Positions 16,520 to 25,184 of a stretch of 64,000 nt of DNA are shown in pieces. The position numbers and the translations under genes are program-made. The notes below the pieces were generated by a model. It was given only the letters and a program-made list of their open reading frames with translations. It searched no databases and was not told the DNA's origin. Numbering within the stretch: position 1 is the first letter of the stretch; every line of letters begins with the position of its first letter. The stretch is from Curtobacterium sp. MCPF17_052 (GTDB taxonomy: Bacteria; Actinomycetota; Actinomycetes; Actinomycetales; Microbacteriaceae). The stretch lies in NCBI RefSeq assembly GCF_003234085.1, contig NZ_QKSD01000003.1:62001-126000 (forward strand). The letters are read 5' to 3'.

Positions 16520-17377
16520 TCATCGCGGCGCTGGTGAGGCGTCGAAGGTCTGCTGGCCGACGACCCCGAGGAGCTCGAGCTTCTGCGCGTCCTCGCTGCC
16601 TGCAGGAGCCGTGAAGAGCAGCAGCGCCTGCGCCTGGTCGTCCGTGTGCAGCACCTGGCAGTCGACGGTGATCCGCCCGAGCTCGGGCTGCACGATCGTC
16701 TTGTTGTCCGACCAGCGGGTCGCCACCTCGTGCAGTGCCCACAGCGCGGCGAACTCGGGGCTCCGCCGTTCGAGCTCCGCGATGAGCTCGGTCGCGCGAC
16801 GGTCACCTGGTCCGGCGAGGCCGATGGCCGCACGGAGCGAGGCCACGACGACCCGCCCCAGACGTTCGTGCTGCTCCGGCGCGTACTTCGCCCGCTCGGT
16901 GCCGGTGACGAACCACCGCCAGGCCTGGTAGCGCTCGTTGCCGGCCAGCCCGACGGAAGTGCCGAGGAGCGCCGCCGCCAACGGGTTCTCGACGAGCGTC
17001 TCGCCCAGGTGGTTGACGACGATCGCGGGGGTGTCCGCCAACCGGTCGAGCACGCGGAGGATCGCGGGGTCGACGTGGTCGGCGCGGTGCATCCGGACCG
17101 GTGCGTTCTGCCCTGCCAGGTGGAACAGGTGGTCCCGTTCGTCGAGCGAGCAACGGAGGGCACGGGCGATCGCCGCGACCATCTGCTCGGACGGCTGCGG
17201 GCCACGCTGCTGCTCGAGCCGCGTGTAGTAGTCGACCGACATGCCGGCCTGGGCCGCGACCTCCTCACGACGGAGGCCCGGGGTCCGCCGTCGAGCGCCG
17301 GCCCCGATCCCGACGTCCTCCGGTCGGAGCATCTCCCGACGGCGGCGGAGGAAGTCGGCGAGGGCAGCACGGTCCAT
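16520..17377 (-). CDS. XRE-family regulator with MmyB-like ligand-binding domain
   Basis: A 285-residue protein: residues 8-75 form an XRE helix-turn-helix (TPGLRREEVAAQAGMSVDYY, TRLEQQRGPQPSEQMVAAIA). The rest matches the MmyB-like PAS-type ligand domain (VRMHRADHVDPAILRVLDRL, VVNHLGETLVENPLAAALLG). Proteins of this kind commonly sit divergent to the oxidoreductase they control, and an SDR gene lies divergent here with a 101-bp gap. A ligand in the fatty-acid or polyphenol range is family precedent, not shown here. A weak CAGACT hexamer ends 6 nt before the ATG. Confidence 0.85.
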   Translation of the reverse strand: MDRAALADFLRRRREMLRPEDVGIGAGARRRTPGLRREEVAAQAGMSVDYYTRLEQQRGPQPSEQMVAAIARALRCSLDERDHLFHLAGQNAPVRMHRADHVDPAILRVLDRLADTPAIVVNHLGETLVENPLAAALLGTSVGLAGNERYQAWRWFVTGTERAKYAPEQHERLGRVVVASLRAAIGLAGPGDRRATELIAELERRSPEFAALWALHEVATRWSDNKTIVQPELGRITVDCQVLHTDDQAQALLLFTAPAGSEDAQKLELLGVVGQQTFDASPAPR

Positions 17378-17478
17378 GCGCCCAGTCTGCTGCGTCGGCG
17401 CGCTCGGAGCCAGGGATCGCCGGTCCCCCGATGACCACGCTCTGGTTGCCTCGGCCGGGACGGCGCATCGTGGTGGTC

Positions 17479-18219
17479 ATGGACATCACGAACAGCACCG
17501 TCTTCATCCCCGGCGCGACCTCGGGCATCGGCCTGGCACTCGCGCTCCGCCTGCAGCAGGCCGGTAGCACCGTCGTCATCGGCGGCCGTCGGCAGGCCCT
17601 CCTCGACTCCATCGCCACCGAACACGGCTTGGGCACCGTGCACATCGACGTCGCCGACGCGGAGTCGATCCGGCAGGCCGCCGAGACCGTCCTCGGGACC
17701 TACCCCGCACTCGACACCCTCGTGACGATGTCGGGGATCATGCGGAACGAGGACCTCCGTGACCCGGGACACATCTCCGACGCCGTCGAGACCATCGAGA
17801 CCAACCTGGTCGGCACGATCCGGCTGATCGACGCCTTCCTGCCGCACCTGCTCGGCCGTCCCAGCGCCACGGTCATGACCGTGTCGTCCGGCCTGGCGTT
17901 CGTCCCGCTCACCGCGACGCCGACCTACAACGCCACGAAGGCCGGCGTGCACTCGTACACGCAGGCACTCCGACAGCAGCTCGTCGGTTCGTCGGTCCAG
18001 GTGCTCGAGCTCGCGCCGCCCGCGGTCGCGACCGACCTGATGGGCGGCCAGGACTTCGGCGGGATGCCGCTCGACGCGTTCATCGACGAGGTGGCGGGTC
18101 TCATCGAGTCCGGTGCCGCTCCCGAGATCCTCGTGCAGAACGTCCAGCCGCTGCGATGGGCGGAGCGCAACGGGAACCACCAGCAGATCCTCGAGATGAT
18201 GGCTGGACGCGATCACTGA
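17479..18219 (+). CDS. short-chain dehydrogenase/reductase (DltE-like)
   Basis: A 246-residue classical SDR. It has cofactor loop PGATSGIG (11-18), NAG-equivalent TMSGIM, catalytic Ser at about 136-137 in VSSGLAF, Tyr150 and Lys154 in YNATK. Arg at the end of strand 2 (GGRR) suggests NADP(H). It probably reduces a small carbonyl compound under control of the divergent XRE regulator. The start is placed at 17479 so that the protein begins MDITNSTVFIPGATSGIG, as in relatives. An in-frame ATG at 17431 would add 16 residues. The stop is followed in frame by a possible gene remnant. Confidence 0.85.
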   Translation: MDITNSTVFIPGATSGIGLALALRLQQAGSTVVIGGRRQALLDSIATEHGLGTVHIDVADAESIRQAAETVLGTYPALDTLVTMSGIMRNEDLRDPGHISDAVETIETNLVGTIRLIDAFLPHLLGRPSATVMTVSSGLAFVPLTATPTYNATKAGVHSYTQALRQQLVGSSVQVLELAPPAVATDLMGGQDFGGMPLDAFIDEVAGLIESGAAPEILVQNVQPLRWAERNGNHQQILEMMAGRDH

Positions 18220-18315
18220 CAGCCTGCTCCCGGCAAGCGCGCGCTCCGGTTCCGCTGCAGCGATCCGGACACGGTCGTTGCCGCCCTGGAGGCTCGGGGC
18301 GCGTCCGTCCGCTGA
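18220..18315 (+). pseudogene. possible 3' remnant of a lost gene
   Basis: Directly after the SDR stop, in the same frame, 31 codons stay open to a TGA at 18313. The last 22 read like a real domain end (FRCSDPDTVVAALEARGASV, then Arg-stop), similar in style to the C-terminal part of VOC-like proteins. There is no start codon or ribosome-binding site. It could be what is left of a gene deleted when the block between ksgA and ispE was rearranged, or chance in GC-rich DNA. Confidence 0.25.
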
Positions 18316-18322
18316 CCGGCTG

Positions 18323-19198
18323 TCAGGCGGTCGTGTCGGCCGCGGCGCCCCCCGCTGCAGCGAGGACGGTCCGGCCGAGGCGCACGAAGTCGTCGACCCC
18401 GAGCTCTTCGCCACGCGCCGTCGGCGCGATGCCCGCGGCTTCGAGGACCTCGGACGCATGCGCACTGCCCCCCAGGACACCGGAGAGTGCCTGGCGGAGC
18501 ATCTTCCGGCGCTGCTGGAACGCCGCGTCGACCAGGGTGAACACCCGAGAACGGAGCTGTTCGTCGCCCGGCGGCTCGTGTCGGTCGAACCCGACCAGGA
18601 CGCTGTCGACGTTCGGCACCGGCCAGAAGACCTGCCGACTGACCTGCCCGGCGATGCGCCACGACCCGTACCAGGCGGCCTTGACGCTCGGGGATCCGTA
18701 GACCTTGCTGCCCGGGTCGGCGGCCAGGCGGTAGCCGACCTCGGCCTGCACCATCACCAGCGAGCGGACGAGGGACGGGAAGGTCGCGAGCAGGTGCAGC
18801 AGCACCGGTACGGACACGTTGTACGGCAGGTTCGCGACGAGGTGCGTCGGCAGGACGGGCAGGTCCTCGGCGGAGACCTGCATGGCGTCCTGGTGGACCA
18901 CCGTCAGGCGGGCGTCGGGCTGCATCGCGGAGACGGTCGTCGGCAGGTGCGCTGCGAGCCGGGCGTCGATCTCGACGGCGGTGACCGGAGCACCGGTCTC
19001 GGTGAGGCCGAGCGTCAACGACCCGAGCCCCGGTCCGACCTCGAGCACCTTCGACTGCGGCGTGACACCGGCGATCGACACGATGCGCCGGACGGTGTTG
19101 GCGTCGTGCACGAAGTTCTGGCCGAGCTTCTTGGTGGGGGTGACGTCGAGCGTCGCCGCGAGTTCCCGGATCTCCGCCGGGCCGAGGAGCGCGCCCAC
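18323..19198 (-). CDS. rsmA: 16S rRNA (adenine1518-N6/adenine1519-N6)-dimethyltransferase
   Basis: A 291-residue enzyme (KsgA/RsmA) that dimethylates two adenines in helix 45 of 16S rRNA during 30S maturation. Visible are [23 protein letters not shown] motif [25 protein letters not shown], and the NLPYNVSVP catalytic motif. The GTG start at 19198 lies 2 bp after the tatD stop, so the pair is co-transcribed with metG upstream. The usual next gene, ispE, is displaced by about 5.5 kb. Confidence 0.95.
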   Translation of the reverse strand: MGALLGPAEIRELAATLDVTPTKKLGQNFVHDANTVRRIVSIAGVTPQSKVLEVGPGLGSLTLGLTETGAPVTAVEIDARLAAHLPTTVSAMQPDARLTVVHQDAMQVSAEDLPVLPTHLVANLPYNVSVPVLLHLLATFPSLVRSLVMVQAEVGYRLAADPGSKVYGSPSVKAAWYGSWRIAGQVSRQVFWPVPNVDSVLVGFDRHEPPGDEQLRSRVFTLVDAAFQQRRKMLRQALSGVLGGSAHASEVLEAAGIAPTARGEELGVDDFVRLGRTVLAAAGGAAADTTA

Positions 19199-19200
19199 GG

Positions 19201-20124
19201 CTACTGCACCACCGTGACGGGTTCGGCGTCCCACGCGCCGTAGACGAGTTCCGTGTTCGAGGTGATCTGCGCCGCGAGCATCGAGGCGTCGGTCCCCAGC
19301 GTCTCGGCCATCGACCGGAGCGTGTGCGGGATCAGGTACGGCGCGTTCGGCCGGCCGCGGAACGGCGTCGGGGTGAGGAACGGCGCGTCCGTCTCGATCA
19401 TGATCAGGTGGCGCGGGGCGACGTGCAGTGCGTCCCGCAGGTTCTGCGCGTTCTTGAACGTCACGGTGCCGGCGAACGACATGTACCAGCCGCGCTCGGC
19501 GCACAGGCGCGCGAGCTCCGGGCCGCCCGAGAAGCAGTGGAAGACGGTGCGCTCGGGTGCGCCGACGCGCTCGAGGACCTCGACCACGGCGTCGTGGGCG
19601 TCACGGTCGTGGATGGTCAGCGCGAGGTCGTGGTCCTTCGCGATGCGGATGTGCTCCTCGAAGGAGCGGATCTGCGCCGCCCGGCCGTCGTCACCCGTGC
19701 GGAAGAAGTCGAGTCCGGTCTCCCCGATCGCCCGCACCCGCGGCAGTGCCGCGAGCTCGGCGATGCCGGCGAGGTGCTCGTCGAGCAGCCCCTGTTCGTC
19801 GAGGAGCGGTGCTTCGTTCGGGTGCAGGGCCACCGCGGCGAGGACCCGGGGCTCCCGTGCGGCGATCGACGCCGACCACCGCGAGGTGGCCAGGTCCGTG
19901 CCGACCTGCACGACACCGCGGACGCCGACGCTCGACGCGCGGTCGAGGTGCTCCCGGTAGTCGAGCGGACCGTCGCCGCCGTCCCCGACACCGTCGGCGA
20001 TCTCCATGTGGGTGTGGTTGTCGTACACCGGCACCGTGAGGGCCTGGGGCAGCGGCGGGTACGTCAGGTCCCGCTTCTGCCCGCCGCCGTCGCCGCCGCG
20101 GGCACGGACGTGCGCGTCGGTCAC
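19201..20124 (-). CDS. tatD: TatD-family metal-dependent hydrolase
   Basis: A 307-residue TIM-barrel DNase-like hydrolase. Metal ligands appear in [43 protein letters not shown] and [11 protein letters not shown], the full TatD set. TatD proteins act as 3'-5' exonucleases in DNA or RNA quality control. The GTG start overlaps the metG TGA (GTGA). It sits between metG and ksgA, as in M. tuberculosis Rv1007c-Rv1010, except that the rpfB gene found there between tatD and ksgA is absent here. Confidence 0.92.
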   Translation of the reverse strand: MTDAHVRARGGDGGGQKRDLTYPPLPQALTVPVYDNHTHMEIADGVGDGGDGPLDYREHLDRASSVGVRGVVQVGTDLATSRWSASIAAREPRVLAAVALHPNEAPLLDEQGLLDEHLAGIAELAALPRVRAIGETGLDFFRTGDDGRAAQIRSFEEHIRIAKDHDLALTIHDRDAHDAVVEVLERVGAPERTVFHCFSGGPELARLCAERGWYMSFAGTVTFKNAQNLRDALHVAPRHLIMIETDAPFLTPTPFRGRPNAPYLIPHTLRSMAETLGTDASMLAAQITSNTELVYGAWDAEPVTVVQ

Positions 20125-21698
20125 GCGGCGCCCTGCTCCGGCTGCTCGATGCGCGGGAAGAGCCCGGCGGCGAGCGGCGCCACCGTCTCGGACCCCTGCC
20201 ACTCCCAGGCGCGGTCGATGCGCTGCTCAGCGATCGAGCCACCGGCGCCGATCGAGGCCCAGAGCTTCTCGGTCGCCTTCGGCATCACCGGGGACACGAG
20301 CACGGCCACGGTCCCGAGGCCCCGCAGTGCGGTGACGAGCACGGTCGCGAGGCGCTCGCGCTGCGCGTCGTCCTTCGCGAGGGCCCACGGCTCCTGCTCG
20401 GTGATGTAGCCGTTCAGGGCGTCGACGAGTTCCCAGACGGTGGTGATCGCGTCGTGGGGGGCGAACGCCTCGATCGACGCGTCGGCCCGCTCGGTGACGG
20501 CCTGCGCGAGGGCGTCGACGGCCGCGTCGGACTCGGTCAGCTCGCCGCGCTCCGGGACGGCACCGTCGAAGTAGCGGTTGAGCATCGCGACGATGCGGGA
20601 GGCCAGGTTGCCGAACCCGTTGGCGAGCTCCGCCTGGTACCGCGCCGAGATGTCCTCCCAGCTGAAGTTGCCGTCCTGCCCGAAGGTGATGGCGCGGAGG
20701 AAGTAGTACCGGAAGGCGTCGGAGCCGAACGTGTCGGTGATCTCGCTCGGGGCGATGCCCGTCAGCTTCGACTTCGACATCTTCTCGCCGCCGACGAGCA
20801 GCCAGCCGTGGCCGAAGACACGCTCGGGGACCGGGAGCCCGGCCGCCATCAGCATCGCCGGCCAGATGACGGCGTGGAAGCGGGCGATGTCCTTGCCGAC
20901 GATGTGCACGCTCGGCCAGAGGCGCTGGAAGGCCTCGTCGTCCTCGGTGCCGTACCCGAGGGCGGTGATGTAGTTCAGCAGCGCGTCGAACCAGACGTAC
21001 AGGACGTGGTCGGAGTCCCACGGGATCTGGATGCCCCAGTCGAAGCTCGACCGCGAGATCGACAGGTCGCGCAACCCCTGCTTGACGAAGGAGACGATCT
21101 CGTTGCGGACGCTCTCCGGCTGGATGAACTGCGGGTTCGACTCGTAGAGGTCGAGCAGACGCTGCTCGAAGTCGGACATGCGGAAGAAGTAGTTGCGCTC
21201 GGCCAGGACCTCCACCGGGATGGAGTGGATCGCGCAGACCTGCTGACCCTCGTACGGACCGGTGCCGGGGACCAGGTCGCTCGGCTGCTTGTACTCCTCG
21301 CAGCCGACGCAGTAGAAGCCTTCGAACTCGCCGGCGTAGATGAAGCCGTCGTCGTACAGCTTCTGCAGGAACGCCGTGACGCCACGCTCGTGCCGCTCGT
21401 CGGTGGTCCGGATGAAGTCGTCGTTGGCCACGTCCACCGTGTCGAGCAGCGGCTTCCAGGCGTCGGTGACCAGGCGGTCGGCCCACTCCTTCGGCGTGAC
21501 GTCGTTCGCCGAGGCGGTGCGGAGGATCTTCTGCCCGTGCTCGTCGGTGCCGGTGAGCAGCCAGGTGTCGTCCCCGCGCTGGCGGTGCCAGCGCGCGAGG
21601 ACGTCCGCGGCGACCTCCGTGTACGCGTGCCCGATGTGGGGCACGTCGTTGACGTAGAAGATCGGCGTGGTGATCGAGAACGAGCTGCCGTCGGCCAT
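20121..21698 (-). CDS. metG: methionyl-tRNA synthetase
   Basis: A 525-residue class I synthetase that charges tRNA-Met. Signature sequences are PHIGHAY (HIGH motif), EKMSKSKLTG (KMSKS), YVWFDALLNYITALGYG, and GKDIARFHAVIWPAMLMA. The single Cys knuckle YCVGCEE with CAIH is consistent with the shorter MetG type. There is no C-terminal tRNA-binding extension, as usual in actinobacteria. A TAGGAT hexamer 7 nt before the ATG indicates a leaderless transcript that begins the metG-tatD-ksgA operon. Confidence 0.97.
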   Translation of the reverse strand: MADGSSFSITTPIFYVNDVPHIGHAYTEVAADVLARWHRQRGDDTWLLTGTDEHGQKILRTASANDVTPKEWADRLVTDAWKPLLDTVDVANDDFIRTTDERHERGVTAFLQKLYDDGFIYAGEFEGFYCVGCEEYKQPSDLVPGTGPYEGQQVCAIHSIPVEVLAERNYFFRMSDFEQRLLDLYESNPQFIQPESVRNEIVSFVKQGLRDLSISRSSFDWGIQIPWDSDHVLYVWFDALLNYITALGYGTEDDEAFQRLWPSVHIVGKDIARFHAVIWPAMLMAAGLPVPERVFGHGWLLVGGEKMSKSKLTGIAPSEITDTFGSDAFRYYFLRAITFGQDGNFSWEDISARYQAELANGFGNLASRIVAMLNRYFDGAVPERGELTESDAAVDALAQAVTERADASIEAFAPHDAITTVWELVDALNGYITEQEPWALAKDDAQRERLATVLVTALRGLGTVAVLVSPVMPKATEKLWASIGAGGSIAEQRIDRAWEWQGSETVAPLAAGLFPRIEQPEQGAA

Positions 21699-21705
21699 GC
21701 GGACC

Positions 21706-21711
21706 ATCCTA
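21706..21711 (-). promoter_or_regulatory. -10 hexamer for leaderless metG-tatD-rsmA
   Basis: TAGGAT on the minus strand, ending 7 nt before the metG ATG at 21698. Confidence 0.55.
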
Positions 21712-21761
21712 GAGGCGCGCCCGAGCACCGTGACGCGCTGCCGGGCGGCCTGTGGAGAACC

Positions 21762-21803
21762 GGACGGGAGGCCCGTGGCGGCGTCCCCACGTGCCTCCCG
21801 TCC
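21762..21803 (-). terminator. inverted-repeat element copy 2 (terminator-like hairpin)
   Basis: Arms GGACGGGAGGC (21762-21772) and GCCTCCCGTCC (21793-21803), with an internal GTGG/CCAC pairing after two unpaired bases. Its edge is 19 bp past the rsmI stop, between rsmI and the metG promoter. Confidence 0.7.
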
Positions 21804-21821
21804 GACAGGTGTCGCGTCCGG

Positions 21822-22643
21822 TCAGCGTGCGGCGAGCGCACCCTCGTAGAGGTCGCGCTTGGAGAGTCCGGTCGCGTCGGCGACCGCTGCGGCGGCCTCC
21901 TTCATGCGTGCGCCGGCGGCCACGCGTTCGAGCACCAGGCGGACGCCGTCCTCGATCGTGGCGTCGTCACCCGATCCGGTGGACCCCGCGACGACGACGC
22001 AGATCTCGCCTCGGACGCCGTCAGCCGCCCACTCGGTCAGCTCCGCGAGGGTGCCCCGACGGATCTCCTCGTGCATCTTGGTGAGCTCGCGGCAGACCGC
22101 GGCACGCCGGTCGCTGCCGAACCCGGCGGCCATGTCGCCGAGCGTGTCGGCGATCCGGTGCGGCGACTCGAAGAAGACCATGGTCCGCTGCTCCCCCGCC
22201 AGTGCGGCGAACACCCGTCGTCGTTCCCCGGCCTTGCGGGTCGGGAAGCCCTCGAACGTGAAGCGGTCTGTCGGCAGCCCGGAGAGCGCGAGCGCGGTGA
22301 GGACGGCGCTCGGGCCGGGGACCGCGGTGACGGTGACGCCCGCGGCGGCGGCGGCCTCGACGAGCGGGAACCCGGGGTCGCTGATGGCGGGCATGCCGGC
22401 GTCGGTGAGCACGACGACGTCGTCCTCCCGGGCGAGTTCGACGACCTCGGCCGCGCGCTCCCGCTCGTTGTGCTCGTGCAGCGCGATGAGCCGCGGACGG
22501 TTCTCGATGCCGAGTGCGCGCATGAGGTGGATCGCGGTCCTGGTGTCCTCGGCGGCCACCACGGAGGCGTTCGACAGCGTCTCCACGAGTCGACGGGAGG
22601 CATCACCGAGGTTGCCGATGGGGGTTGCTGCGAGGACGATCAC
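21822..22643 (-). CDS. rsmI: 16S rRNA (cytidine1402-2'-O)-methyltransferase
   Basis: A 273-residue SAM-dependent tetrapyrrole-methylase-fold enzyme (YraL/RsmI) that 2'-O-methylates C1402 in the ribosomal P site. Visible are VLAATPIGNLGDASRRLVE, VVAAEDTRTAIHLMRALGI, SDPGFPLVEAAAAAGV, VPGPSAVLTALALSGL and FFESPHRIADTL. The start is GTG at 22643 (reading VIVLAATPIG), with a weak GACAAT hexamer ending 6 nt upstream. It is divergent from pmt with a 78-bp gap, an arrangement matching Rv1002c/Rv1003 of M. tuberculosis. Confidence 0.95.
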   Translation of the reverse strand: MIVLAATPIGNLGDASRRLVETLSNASVVAAEDTRTAIHLMRALGIENRPRLIALHEHNERERAAEVVELAREDDVVVLTDAGMPAISDPGFPLVEAAAAAGVTVTAVPGPSAVLTALALSGLPTDRFTFEGFPTRKAGERRRVFAALAGEQRTMVFFESPHRIADTLGDMAAGFGSDRRAAVCRELTKMHEEIRRGTLAELTEWAADGVRGEICVVVAGSTGSGDDATIEDGVRLVLERVAAGARMKEAAAAVADATGLSKRDLYEGALAAR

Positions 22644-22708
22644 GACCCCATTGTCGTCGCAGGACCCGCGACCTGTGGACGACGCAGCCGACACCTGCGC
22701 CGCGTCCG

Positions 22709-22714
22709 TAGGAT
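22709..22714 (+). promoter_or_regulatory. -10 hexamer for leaderless pmt
   Basis: TAGGAT, ending 7 nt before the GTG at 22722. This argues for the GTG rather than the in-frame ATG at 22713, which lies inside the hexamer. Confidence 0.5.
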
Positions 22715-22721
22715 GCTGCGG

Positions 22722-24353
22722 GTGACCACGGACCTGGCCGACCTGCAGAAGACCGTGCCGGACGTCCCGCGTGGCTCGCGGCTCGACGACTGGTGGGGCC
22801 GCGTGCTCTCCGCCGGGTGGCGGGTCGCGGCCTGGCGATGGGGTGGACCGATCGCGGTCACCGTGCTCGCTGCCCTGCTCCGGCTGGTCGACCTCGGCCG
22901 GCCGCACTCGCTCGTGTTCGACGAGACCTACTACGTCAAGGACAGCTGGTCCCTCGTCCACCTCGGGTACGAGGGCACGTGGCCGGCGAACCCGACGGGC
23001 GACGGCGCGCCGACGACCGACGACCGGTTCGCTGACGGGCAGACCGACCTCTACTCGCGAGCCGCGGAGTTCATCGCGCACCCGCCGCTCGGGAAGTACC
23101 TGATCGGTCTCGGCATGCTGCTCTTCGGGCCGGACAACGCCTTCGGCTGGCGGTTCACCGTCGCGGTCCTCGGCATCGCCACCGTGTTCCTCACCGCGGT
23201 GATCGCTCGTTCCCTGTTCCGGTCCACGTTCATCGGCACGCTCGCGGGCGGGTTCCTGGCGGTGGACGGACAGGCGATCGTGATGTCACGGGTGTCGCTG
23301 CTCGACGGCATCGTCACGTTCTTCGTCGTGCTCGGCTTCGGCGCACTGCTGCTCGACCGACGGTGGTCCGACCGGCAACTCGACCGGTGGGTCGACGGTC
23401 GTGCCGCCGCCGGCCGACCGACGCTCTGGGGTCCGGTCCTCTGGTGGCGCCCCTGGCTCGTCGCGATGGGCCTCGCGCTCGGGCTCGCGACCGCGACGAA
23501 GTGGACCGGGCTGTACTTCCTGGCGTTCTTCGCCGTGTACTCCGTGGTCAGCGACATGCTGCTGCGACGTCGCGCCGGGGTGGCCTTCTGGTCCTCGAGC
23601 GCCGCGCTGCAGCAGGCACCGGTGACCTTCTTGCTGACCGTGCCGATCGCCGCCGCGACCTACCTGGCGTCGTGGGCCGGCTGGTTCCTGACCCGGGGCG
23701 GCTGGGACCGCGACTGGATCGGGACCGGCGGTCAGCGCTGGACCGGCCTGCTCGCCTGGGTGCCCGACAGCCTGCAGAACTGGTGGCACTACCAGAGCGA
23801 GATCTACGCCTTCAACATTGGCCTGCACACGCCGCACTCGTACCAGGCGAACCCGCTGCTCTGGCTCCTCATGCAACGGCCGACGTCGATGTACTACGTC
23901 GGCACGAACGTGGGCCAGGACGGCTGCGCGGCCGACCGCTGTGGGGCGGCGATCACCGGGATCGCGAACCCGTTCATCTGGTACGCCTCGGTCATCGCGG
24001 CCGTGGTGCTGCTCGTGCTGCTCATCACACGGCGGCGGTGGGAGTACGGCATCGTCCTGATGGGCATCGCCGCGGGCTACCTGCCGTGGCTGATGTACCT
24101 GGACCGGACGGTCTTCCAGTTCTACACGATCGCCTTCGAGCCCTTCCTCGTGATGGCGCTGGCGGCCGTGATCGGGCACCTGATCGGCTCGCGGGACGAC
24201 CCGCGGCCACGGCGGACCCGGGCGCTGGTCTGGCTCGGCGTGTACCTGGTCGTCGTGGTGCTCGCGTCGGCGTACTGGTACCCGCTGTGGTCAGCGATGC
24301 AGGCGCCGTGGGACTTCATCCGGTCCCACTACTGGCTGCCCAGCTGGCTGTAG
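22722..24353 (+). CDS. pmt: polyprenyl-phosphate-mannose protein O-mannosyltransferase
   Basis: A 543-residue GT39 enzyme with about eleven membrane helices. Features include the catalytic DE pair in LVFDETYYVKDSWSLV, the loop AAEFIAHPPLGKYLIGLGML, ATATKWTGLYFLAFF, and the long LAWVPDSLQNWWHYQSEIY loop. The actinobacterial homologue (M. tuberculosis Rv1002c) O-mannosylates Sec-exported proteins. The neighbour rsmI is conserved in the same order. Mature acceptor proteins cannot be named here. Confidence 0.93.
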   Translation: MTTDLADLQKTVPDVPRGSRLDDWWGRVLSAGWRVAAWRWGGPIAVTVLAALLRLVDLGRPHSLVFDETYYVKDSWSLVHLGYEGTWPANPTGDGAPTTDDRFADGQTDLYSRAAEFIAHPPLGKYLIGLGMLLFGPDNAFGWRFTVAVLGIATVFLTAVIARSLFRSTFIGTLAGGFLAVDGQAIVMSRVSLLDGIVTFFVVLGFGALLLDRRWSDRQLDRWVDGRAAAGRPTLWGPVLWWRPWLVAMGLALGLATATKWTGLYFLAFFAVYSVVSDMLLRRRAGVAFWSSSAALQQAPVTFLLTVPIAAATYLASWAGWFLTRGGWDRDWIGTGGQRWTGLLAWVPDSLQNWWHYQSEIYAFNIGLHTPHSYQANPLLWLLMQRPTSMYYVGTNVGQDGCAADRCGAAITGIANPFIWYASVIAAVVLLVLLITRRRWEYGIVLMGIAAGYLPWLMYLDRTVFQFYTIAFEPFLVMALAAVIGHLIGSRDDPRPRRTRALVWLGVYLVVVVLASAYWYPLWSAMQAPWDFIRSHYWLPSWL

Positions 24354-24365
24354 CGGCGGCTCCGG

Positions 24366-25025
24366 TCAGTTCTGCGTCTGCATCGCGCGCTCGAGGGCGT
24401 CGCGGTCCAGCGGCTCTCCGGTCAGCTGGTCCGGCTGGGCATGCGGGAGCACGCCGTCGACCAGCACCTGCGCGTAGCGCTTCCAGGCGTCGGGATCGTA
24501 GTCACGGGTGGCGTCGGCCACGGCACCGATCATCGTCGTGAGCATCGGCAGGTCGCGGTAGTCGAAGCCGGGACGGACCACACCGGCGTCCTTCGCACGG
24601 CCGATGATCCGGGACACCTGCTGCTCCAGGCGGTCGCGCTCCTGCACGATCGACGGGCGGGCCTTGCCGGCACGGACGATGGCGTCGGCCAGGGCGCGGT
24701 CCCGCGCTCGGAAGGCGAACACGCCCATCAGGTAGAGACGGAGGGACTCGCGCGGGTCGATCTCGTCGGCAGCGCGGGCGGCGGCGGCGTTCATCGCCTC
24801 GAACTTCGTCGCGAGGAGGGCCTCGATCAGCGAGTCCTTGTCCGCGAAGCGCCGGTAGACGGTGCCGACGCCCACTCCGGCCTCGTGCGCGATGTCGTTG
24901 AGGGTGACCGAGATGCCGCGTTCCGCGAAGCACTTCCGCGCCGTCTGCAGGATCAGTTCGCGGTTCCGCGCCGCGTCGGCGCGCAGGGGGCGATCGAGAT
25001 CGGCGGCGGGTCCGGTGGTGCTCAC
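24366..25025 (-). CDS. TetR-family repressor of the adjacent efflux pump
   Basis: A 219-residue TetR regulator. The HTH is seen at residues 22-68 (AARNRELILQTARKCFAERG, SVTLNDIAHEAGVGVGTVYR, RFADKDSLIEALL). The remainder is an alpha-helical ligand and dimer domain. It is divergent from a DHA2 transporter, and two related palindromes fill the 159-bp gap, so repression of both genes with release by a drug-like ligand is the likely scheme. The GTG start is set by a TATGTT hexamer 6 nt upstream. Confidence 0.88.
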   Translation of the reverse strand: MSTTGPAADLDRPLRADAARNRELILQTARKCFAERGISVTLNDIAHEAGVGVGTVYRRFADKDSLIEALLATKFEAMNAAAARAADEIDPRESLRLYLMGVFAFRARDRALADAIVRAGKARPSIVQERDRLEQQVSRIIGRAKDAGVVRPGFDYRDLPMLTTMIGAVADATRDYDPDAWKRYAQVLVDGVLPHAQPDQLTGEPLDRDALERAMQTQN

Positions 25026-25031
25026 AGAACG

Positions 25032-25037
25032 AACATA
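25032..25037 (-). promoter_or_regulatory. -10 hexamer for the leaderless tetR gene
   Basis: TATGTT on the minus strand, ending 6 nt before the GTG at 25025. The downstream operator begins only 19 bp away, so a bound repressor would block this promoter. Confidence 0.5.
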
Positions 25038-25055
25038 ATCGGACTTTCTGGGAAC

Positions 25056-25078
25056 AAGCGGATGCGGTGACTCCGTTT
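25056..25078. promoter_or_regulatory. TetR operator, degenerate copy
   Basis: AAGCGGATGCG-G-TGACTCCGTTT. The left arm matches operator 25096-25118 at 10 of 11 bases and the right arm is decayed. Its start is exactly 40 bp from the perfect site, near four helical turns. Confidence 0.6.
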
Positions 25079-25095
25079 TGGGCTACAGTTACCGC

Positions 25096-25118
25096 AAGCG
25101 GATGCAGTGCATCCGCTT
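25096..25118. promoter_or_regulatory. TetR operator, perfect palindrome
   Basis: AAGCGGATGCA-G-TGCATCCGCTT: 11-bp arms around a single central base, just downstream of a TACAGT (25084-25089) that could be the pump's -10 box. Binding would cover the pump's transcription start. Confidence 0.8.
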
Positions 25119-25184
25119 CACTCTTCTCCGGGACGCCCGACGGCGCGCGCCCCTCCTCTTCCATCCTTCGAGAAGGAGGCTGTC

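Noticed and set aside
20454-24353. A 1299-codon plus-strand frame ending as pmt
   Set aside because: Only the last 543 codons make the mannosyltransferase. The rest runs antisense to metG and rsmI, both certain genes.
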